Below are positions 55,165 to 64,000 of a stretch of 64,000 nucleotides of DNA, piece after piece (the stretch's first letter is position 1; every line of letters starts with the position of its first letter). Source of the stretch: Chrysogorgia sp. JL179-B06. Lineage: Eukaryota > Cnidaria > Anthozoa > Scleralcyonacea > Chrysogorgiidae. A program made the position numbers and the translations under genes. The notes beneath the pieces were generated by a model, which searched no databases, was not told where the DNA came from, and was given only the letters and a program-made list of their open reading frames with translations. The stretch covers positions 1 to 64,000 of the forward strand of contig JAYKKM010000254.1 of the NCBI GenBank assembly GCA_035772405.1. The letters are read 5' to 3'.

Positions 55165-57251
55165 ATGCTAAATGAGATTCTAGATCGGCATATTCCATTC
55201 AAGACAAAGCGTGTTAAGAAATCAAGTCAACCTGCTTGGATGACCGGGGAAGTACTGCATTCAATAAAAATACGAGATAAGTTACTTAAAATTGCGCGAA
55301 AGTCGAACAAACCTGGAGATTGGGCTCATTATAAGCATGCAAAGTGTAAAACTACAAACGAAATTAAGAAGGCAAAACGGAGTTTTTTCCGTGAGAAAAT
55401 AGAAGAAAATAAAGGTAACCCCAAAGGCATCTGGAGTGCCTTAAAGAACTTAAGCGGAACAAGAAAATTACAGACAAAAATAAAAGAATGGAAAATGGCA
55501 CTATTCATGATCAACAGTCGATTGCGGACGAGTTAAATCGCTATTTTACCAACATTCTCGAGAACCTTGGGGACGGAAGAGACTCTGACGGCGTGAGTTT
55601 TGATGACTCTAAACTTAGAGAATTTGTCTCATCTAAACTAAATACCGGTACAACATTCACCATTCCTGAAATTACACCACAGCAGATTACAGAAATAATA
55701 AAAACGATTTCTATTAGAAAGGCAACTGGTCACGACGGAATTAGCGCTCGAGTACTCAGATTGATTGCTCCAGCGTTCGTCGACACATTATGCAGGATTC
55801 TGAACTTGTCTGTAACAACAAATACTTTTCCTGATCAATGGAAAATTGGACAAGTAACGCCAATACATAAGGGTGGATCCCAAAGTGTAGGAAACAACTA
55901 CCGTCCAATATCAGTGTTGCCTGTTTTATCTAAAATCCTCGAAAAACATGTCGCAACATGGTATCTCACCTATTTAAGGGAAAATAACTTGCTTTACGAA
56001 CTACAATCAGCTTTTCGAACCGGGCACTCCATCGAAACAGCACTAATTAGGATCACAGATGAAATCTTATTTAATATGGACAAGGACGAGGTCACACGAC
56101 TTGTGTTCATAGATTTCCGTAAAGCCTTTGATGTTATTAATCATGAGCTATTGCTAAAGAAACTATTGATTTATGGTGCTAACCCTAACTGTGTTGCCTG
56201 GTTCCAGTCATATCTAGAAGGGCGTCGACAATATATCAAACTGGGGACAGTTACATCTGATAAGTTGTCTGTAAAGCATGGGGTACCACAAGGCTCTATT
56301 CTGGGACCACTGCTATTTCTCTTATTCGTGAATGACATGCCCCTCTATCTTAATACAACTACCGTTGATATTTATGCAGACGATACAACTTTATCGTTGA
56401 GTTCAAACTGGAATGACATCTCTACACTAAGTCCTCGACTGTCAAAAGATCTGGGTGATATCGAAAACTGGTCCAGAGAAAACAAAATGTACATTAATAT
56501 CGGCAAGACAAAATCGCTATTGGCTGTTGGGAAGCGTTTACGACGGCGTCTTGACCAGGACCACAATTTAGATTTGCAGATTCAGCTAAATAATATAGTT
56601 ATTGAGCAAGTCACAAGCCACAAACTATTAGGCGTACACATTGACCAGGACCTCACGTATGAAACACATATCAATGAACTCTGTAAGAAATTGTCTAAAC
56701 GACTTGGACTGTTGCGGCATATAAGCCCATACTTGAAACAAAGCCAAAGAAAAGCTTTTTATCTTACTGTTATAAAACCACTTATGATGTACTCGAGCTC
56801 AATATGGTCATCTTGCAGCAAAGAGGCGCTAGAGAGGGTCCTACGGATGCAGAAGCGGGTGGCACGTATTATACTGGGTGTTGAGAAAACAACTAGAACG
56901 ATAACTATGTTTAATGAATTAAATTGGATTCCTTTTTATACTGAAGCATACATAAATAGATGCTCGCTGGCCTATAAGAGGCTGAATGGGTTAACTCCTG
57001 CGTATATTAGAACTATTCTAAAAACAAATTCAGACATTCATACGAGATCTACTCGATTTTCAAATTTAAATTTTTTATGTCCCCTCTACAAAAAGAATAC
57101 TGAAGGGGGACGAACATTTAGTGTTAGAACAATTAAGGATTGGAACCAATTGCCATTAAAAATTAAAAAAAGTACAAATGTAAAAATTTTTAAGAGGAAC
57201 TTATATGATTTAAAAATTGAAAAACAGAAGGTAACTAAAAATTTCGAATAA
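55165..57251 (+). pseudogene. LINE G linker and reverse transcriptase
   Basis: Linker ORF 55165-55536 (SQPAWMTGEVLHSIKIRDKL, PKGIWSALKNLSG) shifts frame near 55490 into a 587-aa RT ORF (55488-57251). RT landmarks: IRKATGHDGISARVLRL, NNYRPISVLPVLSKILEKHV, RLVFIDFRKAFDVINHELLL, KHGVPQGSILGPLLFLLFVN, IYADDTTLSLS. The C-terminal part has MQKRVARIILGVEKTTRT and GGRTFSVRTIKDWNQLP. The RT ORF itself is open and complete. Confidence 0.88.
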
Positions 57252-57446
57252 TTTACTAATTTTAATGTTTCTTAATATTTTCGATATCAAATTTGTAAAT
57301 ATAATTAGGTTTTGTTTCTACTATTTCTATTTTTTATTGTATGTTTAAATATTGTGATTATTGAGGGCCACTAGTTTATCAGTTTTACTTGTATTACTGT
57401 CAAGTGAAACCCTCATTAAATAAAGTCGCAAATCAAAAAAAAAAAA

Positions 57447-57752
57447 GGCTTAAATTTTAAGGATCATTTACATCATGTCTGTTCCCGAGTGTCCAAAAGA
57501 CTTGGCGCCCTTCGCCGTATTAGACCATTTATTACAACCCATGTTGCACTTACTATTTACAAGGCTACTATTCTCCCAATATTGGACTATTTTGATATCG
57601 TTTGGGACTGCCTCAGCCAAACCGACTGTGACAGACTGGAAAGAATACAAACAAAAGCGAATAAGATAATCTGTAACGGTGTACTAACGGTTGACACCAA
57701 ACTTATTCCTACCAGTAGGATACCCTACTGAAATAAATTTGATTTGATTTGA
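57447..57752 (+). mobile_element. LINE F, part 2 (C-terminal end)
   Basis: Resumes with LNFKDHLHHVCSRVSKRLGA, then LTIYKATILPILDYFDIVWD and LERIQTKANKIICNG. The end is AATAAA followed by a (TTTGA)n tail at about 57731-57752, a 3' microsatellite tail typical of CR1/L2 LINEs. Confidence 0.8.
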
Positions 57753-58745
57753 TGCATACACCCTCACCTGAAATTATGATAAAGAATATTGATATGTTTA
57801 TGAAACAATGGAGCTCTGTAAAAGTTGACAATATGCTTGTCCTTCCTATTGCTGCTGTTAAAAGGATAGAAATTTTACGGAAACTTATAAATAAAGGATG
57901 TCTTTCAAATATCCCACCATCTGGTGGTATCCATCGTAATGAAGTTTTGCATAAAACCCTTAAAAAGTCCATTGCGAACTCCAGAATTGGCATTTAGCTA
58001 GCTGTAGCACTTCTGGGCATATTTTGCTACTGATGGAATGAGCAATGCATGTCCAAAGCAAACAGGGAAAAGAAAACGACTGTGATTAAACCTAAGATTC
58101 TATGAAGATGCCAGTGCTAACTACAAAGATGGGAGATTCACTAAATTGTGTACAGTGTCTGGGAGTTTGTTACATGATTCCAGCAACCTTGCACTTGAAG
58201 CTACAGACAACACAATTCTAAAAAAATTAGAAGATACCCTTACTTTGACTGTTAATTCACCCGAAAATGAAAGCTCATCCGATGGAATTGATTCTAGCAG
58301 TGACAGTGAAGATAATTGTAATGATGAAATTACCAATAATTCAGGAATTCCAGTACATAACATAGTATTGCTAATATCATTCAACAAACAGCTGATATGG
58401 TTAGTATCTACAATCATCTGCCTGGAGTTCAATCTCAAAATTTGTTTAATCCATGTCATTGTGTTTACTTTAAAAATGCATTGCATCTGCTGCATCAGTT
58501 GAGAAACTGTAGTGATCAGTTATTACTTCTGAACTCAGTACTTTCTACACACGACCTACAAAGGATTTGTGAATTCACCAGCAAATTTTAAACAATACAC
58601 TAACAACAGCAGCCATAGGTCACATGGAAAAGCTTGGTCTCCTGAACATAGCTATTCCACAAATGGCTGAAATATTAAGGAAGTTAGTAGTTCATGAGTG
58701 GTTGTCATGTCCTGAAAAACAAATGAAGCAACTACTTTCTTAAGC
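57753..58745 (+). pseudogene. Unidentified transposon-protein remnant
   Basis: One frame reads VDNMLVLPIAAVKRIEILRK and INKGCLSNIPPSGGIHRNEV followed by LHKTLKKSIANSRIGI. Shifted frames continue with SLLHDSSNLALEATDNTILK, MVSIYNHLPGVQSQNLFN and IGHMEKLGLLNIAIPQMAEI. The GCLS.IPP..G..RNE..H pattern recalls multi-copy transposase-like proteins I have seen in cnidarians, but I cannot name the superfamily. Frameshifts throughout. Confidence 0.45.
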
Positions 58746-58913
58746 AAATGCCTTCCTGCAAGAAGTTTAATAGTACAAATGTCTTGATAAAATATTTAAA
58801 ATAGCATTTTGCAGCATACAAAACAGCAACAGCCAAGATAATACAAATACTAATACATGTGCTTGTAACCCAATATCCAATAACATTAATTAAAATAAAG
58901 TAATATTAACTAT

Positions 58914-61782
58914 CTAAAAAGAGACCTGTCCTTGCAAAAATAAGTCAAGGGCTTCTTTGTTTGGGTGGCCTTCCAGCAATGCTTCACGTTGTGTATCACT
59001 CAGCTTTTCGTCATTTTTCAAAAAACATTGCCGGTTTAGTTCCGCTGTCACCTGGTATTTCGTCAGTTTGGTGGGATCAATCACATTTGGTAGTGTTTTA
59101 TAAAATGTTCCTGACCTGTTCACTACTTGAAATGTTCCAAGTCCTTCAGATTGCAAGCTTTCCATCACATCATTGACGCTATCTGGATGTGGCCTTCTTT
59201 TAGATGAGAAACTTGTGTAGATCCTCTTGGTAGTGCAGAAAGGGCCTGGGGAAACCAGGATAGATTTGGCAATATCCTCCTCTGAAACACCAACCCGAGT
59301 AATAGTAGAGGAATTGTTGATGTTACAACACTAAAAATATGATGTTTATATATTAATAATATAAACATTGACTTATACTGTAAATTAGATTTAATAAGAA
59401 AAACTCTGACTTAGTGTAAGCTAGAACTCTGACTTAGTATAAGCTAGATTTCAAGTAAACTAGTTGTTTCTGTTAGAGGTAAAATACTGCCAATACTTAT
59501 AATGCACCTATCAACAGCCATCCCTGACAAAAAGTGCTTCATTTGCTCTCCCTCCCCAGGGGAAGCCAGTGTACAAACCACCCCCAGGTCAAGTATATAG
59601 TAGTAATAATACAATAACACAGTGAGGTGACTATTATGACTTTAAATACAATATTAGAAGTATAGATTCCACTTGAAGTAAGTCTAAAGCCAAAATATCT
59701 CCAGATCTGGGATTCTTGGTGTTAATATTAGCTATCATTATAAATAATATTAATATTATTCATAAATGTGGCATGTTGTAAAACATGGACTGATAAAACA
59801 TGGACTGGTAAAACATGGACTGATAAAACATGGACTGATAAAACATGGACTGATATAAAAACATGGACTGGTAAAACATGGAGGGTTAGGATCTTTGTTG
59901 TTTTGGGGTTAGCGATTATTTGTTAATGTAGACATCTCATATATGATGTCTATACATCATATGTTTTATCAGTCCATGTTTTATCAGTCCATGTTTTATC
60001 AGTCCATGTTTTACCAGTCCATGTTTTATCAGTCCATGTTTTATCAGTCCAGTCCAGTTCATGTTTTATCAGTCCATGTTTTACAACATGCCCATAAATG
60101 TATCTAGAATATTTTATACTGTACTTTAGGACCACCACTGGGTTTAATATTTTGTATATGAAGTTAAATTTGCATAGTATTCGTCATCTCTGGCGAAAGG
60201 CTAAAATTGGCATCTTGTCAAGGTTTGTATTGTTAGTGCAGTGTAAACTTCATATATTAAATATGCATGGTAAAACATGATAATAGACAAGAATAAAGAT
60301 GCGTGATGTTATATTATATTGTGCATACACATAGAACACACTCTATGCACAATATAATAACATCACAGGTCTTCATTCTTGTCTTTTATCATGTTTTACC
60401 ATGTTTTACCATGTATCTTATATAAATTTTATACTGCGCTAACAATACAAACCTTGACAAGATGCCAATTTTGCCCTTTAGACAGAGACGACGAATATTA
60501 TGCAAATTTAACTTCATATACAAAATATAAAACTCCAGTGGTGCGATTTCGTTATGATCAACAGGACATAGTTTAATATGACACAGGATATGTTTAATAT
60601 GACACAAGTGCAAAACCCATACCCTGTGGATATACATATCAATTAAAATTCACGCTGAAAAAAAACAACAAAACTTACCAGTTCTGAAATCCCCTTGCAC
60701 GTGTGGAATGTTTCATTTAGAGCCAAGGCCATTTCCAGTGTGTGCTCAGAAATTTTTCTTGTAGTTGGGCCAAGTTCTTGACGTAATCCCTTTCCTAGGC
60801 GATCGTACAGAACGTGCATCACTAAGGCAAGTTTTAAGCCATTCTTTACTTTTTTCGACGAAGTTTCGCCGTCAGATGATGTCGACGTTGACGGTTGTAG
60901 ATTTTCCTCTGCAGAGGTTTCTTTCTTCGAATAACGGAAGAATGCTTCTTTTGCGTCAGAGGACAGCGAACACTCGATGACATCTTGACCGTTGTGTTCC
61001 ACATAGATCTGCTCGAAGACGGTATCGAATGACGATAAACAGAATTCTTCAAGTTCCAAAGAGGCACTTTCAATTTCCTCAAGCTCCAAATACCTTTTTG
61101 ACTGATAAAATACCAAAAATCTATCAGCCAATCCATTCCTAGCTTGAATGATTATTGGCCACACATCGGAAAGGAATAGATTAGGCGTCGTGAAGGCCAA
61201 CAAAGACAAACGCGCAGAAGGAACTCCATCTCTTGCGCCTTTATTTCCTTTGACGCAGTACCAATAGTCACCGTCATATAATTTACAAAGCCTCTCCATG
61301 CTAAGAGAAGTCTGACCGCGTGCCTTGGTCGGGAAGGCCACAGTTTTGAGGAGCGGGTACACTTCGTCGACGCAAAGCATTGGCGTTACCGTCTTTGCAT
61401 TGTAGAAATTGAATAACCCATTGCACGTGGTGTCATCAACAAGAAAACTTGTTTTTGCCTTATCTTCAACATAGTTCACTATCGGGCGAACGCAACCAGT
61501 CATACAAGCAGGTGTTTTCCCGCCTCCAGAAGGGGCAAGAGCTATCAGGAACAAATTTGCATATTCATGAAAATTCTGAAACAGCTTTACGGTTGTCTTG
61601 CCGAGAATCGCACTTGTTGAACCCAACGCACTGCAAAGCAATAGTTCTGCAGTGGTTCCACGACTCTTTGCTAACGTTGAAAGCCATCTATACACCGTGT
61701 TTTCCGCGATTTCATCCCAATTAATCTCTATTTTGGACAACTCGCTCTCTAAATCACCAATACTTTTCACTTTGATTGCCAT
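58914..61782 (-). CDS. DUF3987-like P-loop NTPase, two exons, intact
   Basis: Exon 1 61782-60679 (368 codons), donor GTAAGT; exon 2 59330-58914 (acceptor TTTTTAG), phases match, about 506 aa, no stops. ATG at 61782 (MAIKVKSIGDLE) is preferred; an in-frame ATG at 61830 is possible. Walker A-like ALAPSGGGKTPA at about residues 93-104, DDTTCNGLFNFY, acidic LCVDEVYPLL (Walker B-like), ARLSLLAFTTPNLFLSD, NGLADRFLVFY. The layout is that of the DUF3987 family, better known from bacteria, phages and mobile elements. Ser/Thr-rich linker, then a basic C-terminal domain. Function unknown, perhaps DNA-related ATPase. It could be host or element-borne. Confidence 0.6.
59770..60092. mobile_element. MITE, 323 bp, in the DUF3987-like intron
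   Basis: A 9-bp duplication CATAAATGT flanks it (59761-59769 and 60093-60101). The termini GGCATGTTGTAAAACATGG are perfect inverted repeats. Inside each arm the unit AAAACATGGACTGAT is repeated five to seven times in tandem, inverted between arms. No ORF. Nine-base duplications are typical of Mutator-like elements. Confidence 0.8.
60133..60543. repeat. Foldback element in the same intron
   Basis: Arms of about 200 bp run from CACCACTG (60133) to its complement CAGTGGTG (60536-60543). They pair through TTTGTATATGAAGTTAAATT, CATCTTGTCAAGGTTTG and GATGTTATATTATATTGTGC. Loop near 60330. Arms about 85-90 percent alike by eye. Shares the word GGTAAAACATG with the MITE to its left. Confidence 0.8.
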
Positions 61783-61859
61783 ATTTGATCTTATCCTGTG
61801 CGCAGCCCGAACAAAATGACAACGTGACATATTTGCGCCTCAGGAGGCCTCTCATTCGC

Positions 61860-62140
61860 GTCCCCAGACCCTTCGCGGCTCATCCGAGACCCAGAGCTCT
61901 AGCGACCCAGAAACCCAGCGATCCAGAGACCCAGCGATCCAGAGATCTAGCGACCCAGAGACCTAGTGATCCAGAGATCTAAGCGATCCAGAGATCTAAG
62001 CGATCCAGAGATCTAAGCGATCCAGAGATCCAGCGATCTAGCGATCCAGAGACCCAGAGATCTAGCGACCCAGAGATCTAGCGATCCAGAGACCCAGAGA
62101 TCTAGCGATCCAGAGATCTAGCGATCCAGAGATCCAGAAG
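61860..62140. repeat. Tandem repeat AGCGATCCAGAGATCT
   Basis: A 14-18 bp unit around AGCGATCCAGAGATCT (with AGCGACCCAGAGACC variants) is repeated about 17 times, beginning just upstream of the DUF3987-like gene start. Confidence 0.9.
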
Positions 62141-62400
62141 TAGTTGTTATACATACATACATACACACACACTCCTGCTTTTTTATATGTCTGATATATA
62201 AAGACACAACTGACGACATACATACATACATCATATACTGCATAATGCATGTTCCATATACTCTATTTTGATGACGTCAGTTGTGTCTCTTACACTGGAG
62301 ATGAACCACTACAACACTAAAACACTAACACACCACTATACTATACTATACTATACTATACTATACTATACTATACTATATACTTTATAGTATACTACTA
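62141..62400. other. Microsatellites
   Basis: (CATA)n near 62150 and 62215, and a (CTATA)n run at about 62337-62383. ACACAACTGACG (62205) and CGTCAGTTGTGT (62274) form a small inverted pair around a 57-bp spacer. Confidence 0.7.
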
Positions 62401-63490
62401 GAAATACGTGTACGCAACAACCCCTCGCTCGATGTATAGTCAACTCGGCTCCGCCTCGTTGACTATCTGCTCATAGAAAACGCGGGCTCGTTGTCTAATT
62501 GTTAATTATAAAAGCTCAAATAATTGATCACAGGAAAAATTAGTTGGTTGTTTATTTATAAAATGTACGAAAAGTTTGTATTACTAAGCTTCTGTCTACT
62601 AAGAGTCAAGACCCGAGGTTTCGAGCGGCTGTGGCTTTTCTCCGATTTTTCTCCTTTTTCCAAATTTCGAGTTTTTCTTTTCTCTTTACTGAAAAAAATA
62701 TTTATTACGATATCCTATTTATTTTGACCAGGCTTTCTCGTATTAATTAGGATGCGCCCAATTAATTAGGATGCGCCAAATTGCGTACATTGTAGCAGTA
62801 TTATCATCGCTCATAGAAAACAAGGGCGAGTTGTCTAATTGTTTTAGTATAAATTTGCAAGTTTCTAACCCAAGAAATAACTTTTATTTCAAATTGATCA
62901 TGAAAAAAAGGAAATATTCTTTTGAAATCACGCGACTTTTACCGCAGAGGTTTATATCAGCGGATATAAACTCCTCCAACAGCCAATGAAAATTGAGGAT
63001 TTGTGATATAAACTTGTCAATTTATACTAACTTCATATATAGACGCCTTCGAAGCGACAAAGCGTCCCCAGTTCGGAAAGTTTCTACGAGATTCATTTAA
63101 ATCTCTTTCATTTGAACAACGTTCGACTTGCCAATGTGATGAATAAAATGATTTTAAGTTCACTTTGTAAATAGCAAAAACAAATATCAAACTTTTGAAG
63201 TCCGAAAGGCGAAAACGAGTAGAGGTTTCCGATTGCCAGCCACCCAGGGGTTGTTTCATACACGTATTTATAGTTTCTTGTGCACATGTTAAGAAGTTGT
63301 ACTGGAAAAAACATTATTTTTTCGCTTTTTTATCGCTTTCGGCTTTTCTTTCGAAATATATTTAGCGAAGAATGACGCAATTGTTACCATGGTAACTAAA
63401 TGATTTTTCATTTATCAAATACAAACTGATTATAACATGTTCCGGCGACAATATCTTTTGAAATACTAACTCTACGAACTCATGAGATAC
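62401..63490. other. Gap with direct repeats, no gene
   Basis: GCTCATAGAAAAC...TTGTCTAATTGTT occurs at about 62469 and 62809. CAATTAATTAGGATGCGCC is duplicated in tandem near 62741-62778. No conserved ORF. Confidence 0.45.
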
Positions 63491-64000
63491 ATCAAATGAA
63501 AGCTTGAATAACAGACTCGGACATACGTACGAAAATATATTTGTAAATAATTGTTAACATCTTTAAAAAAGCGAAAACACTTACAGGTTTGCCATTGAAC
63601 GGCTTTTAAATTTACGAACTGTCAAATTTTCCAGACAGATGTCCAGCTTCCAATGACGATATATTTCGAACTACAGAAAGCTTGACTAACTGACTCGGAC
63701 ATACGTACACAATATCTTCGTATTAACTTGAAATTGCTAACCGATAAAACACTGAAAAGGAATTAAAGGAGTTGGCCTTCGGACGCTATACTATACATCA
63801 AATGAAAGCTTGAATAAATCACTTGTACAGAATATCTTTATAACCGATTACTAACATCTTTAAAAAAGCGAAAACACTTACAGGTTTGTCCTTGAACGGC
63901 TTTTGAATTTAATACGAACTGTCAAATTTGACATCTTCCAGCTTCAGACGACTATATATTATTTTGAACTACTGAAAGCTTGACTAAAGTTACGTACACA
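63491..64000. repeat. Start of a 306-bp tandem repeat array
   Basis: CATCAAATGAAAGCTTGAATA occurs near 63491 and 63797, and 200 bp of shared sequence follow, including TTTAAAAAAGCGAAAACACT and ACGAACTGTCAAATTT. A sub-repeat GAAAGCTTGACTAA occurs within each unit. It runs off the window, so copy number is unknown. Confidence 0.8.

Larger units (their letters stand above)
54061..57446 (+). mobile_element. LINE G (CR1-like), near full length, nested in LINE F
   Basis: The 5' end TTTAAAGATGGCGGTTTGG and the 3' AATAAA (57418) with a 12-A tail (57435-57446) define it. LINE F coding sequence resumes immediately after, with LNFKDHLHHV following LDSR. Any target duplication is very short. Contains N-terminal, endonuclease and RT ORFs, with frameshifts near 54450, 55010 and 55490. 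Confidence 0.85.

Noticed and set aside
54061..57454. TTAAA as a target duplication for LINE G
   Set aside because: TTAAA does occur at both edges (54061 and 57450), but keeping the LINE F reading frame (LDSR to LNFKDH) fits better with a join that has little or no duplication.
62160..62230. Possible CRISPR-like array from CATA repeats
   Set aside because: Simple microsatellite without spacers; the genome is eukaryotic.
1..64000. tRNA or rRNA genes
   Set aside because: No cloverleaf with A/B box sequence or rRNA-like stretch was noticed by eye; a tRNAscan run would be needed to exclude one.

Overview
The window is eukaryotic and transposon-dense. It is AT-rich and carries spliceosomal introns with GT/AG boundaries. 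Its non-LTR (CR1/L2-like), DIRS, BEL/Pao, Ty3/gypsy, hAT and P-like elements are all of metazoan type. The mix, together with several repeat proteins I associate with cnidarian genomes, suggests a cnidarian, perhaps an anthozoan. This is an inference from gene content, not a proven assignment.

Layout. 1-2.8 kb: end of a Ty3/gypsy element on the minus strand (LTR, PBS, gag, zinc knuckle, protease, RT, RNase H) whose RT core is inverted in place. 3.2-8.5 kb: a BEL/Pao element on the minus strand, apparently split by about 3.3 kb holding two unidentified conserved gene remnants and a near-perfect 173-bp-arm palindrome. 9-15.8 kb: old LINE tail, MITEs, a cysteine-protease-like remnant, a possible short coding exon, an unidentified AT-rich ORF. 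16-25.5 kb: a pile of CR1-like LINEs (A, B, C, H). The intact LINE C (1129 aa, PHD finger, endonuclease, RT) sits inside LINE B. 25.5-29.5 kb: BEL and DIRS scraps, a LINE-in-LINE nest that cuts an Ig-domain exon, and an RPA-like OB-fold remnant. 30.4-33 kb: THAP/P-element-like transposase on the minus strand. 33.6-40.7 kb: two successive copies of an OTU-like/vertnin-like module followed by a hAT transposase. 40.7-41.1 kb: first exons of a RecQ-like helicase gene, cut by the second hAT copy.

42.07-48.82 kb is the most striking object: a 6.75-kb unit bounded by roughly 300-bp terminal inverted repeats. It encodes one eight-exon gene, with all but one junction in phase, for a large protein ending in a tesmin/TSO1-like CXC cysteine motif. 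It looks like an autonomous DNA transposon of a family I cannot place in a named superfamily. 49.7-57.75 kb: another LINE tail, a hammerhead-ribozyme-like core, and a nearly full-length LINE G inserted in LINE F. 57.75-58.75 kb: an unidentified transposon-protein remnant. 58.9-61.8 kb: an intact two-exon P-loop gene (DUF3987-like, about 506 aa) with two MITEs in its intron. 61.9-64 kb: short tandem arrays and the start of a 306-bp tandem repeat running off the window.

Few genes look intact: LINE C, the DUF3987-like gene, and the TIR-element gene (one frameshift). The LINEs A, B, C and G share a D[VI]xxNPGP 2A-like motif near the N terminus. In A, C and G it follows a hydrophobic, signal-like start. 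No rRNA, tRNA or CRISPR feature was seen.
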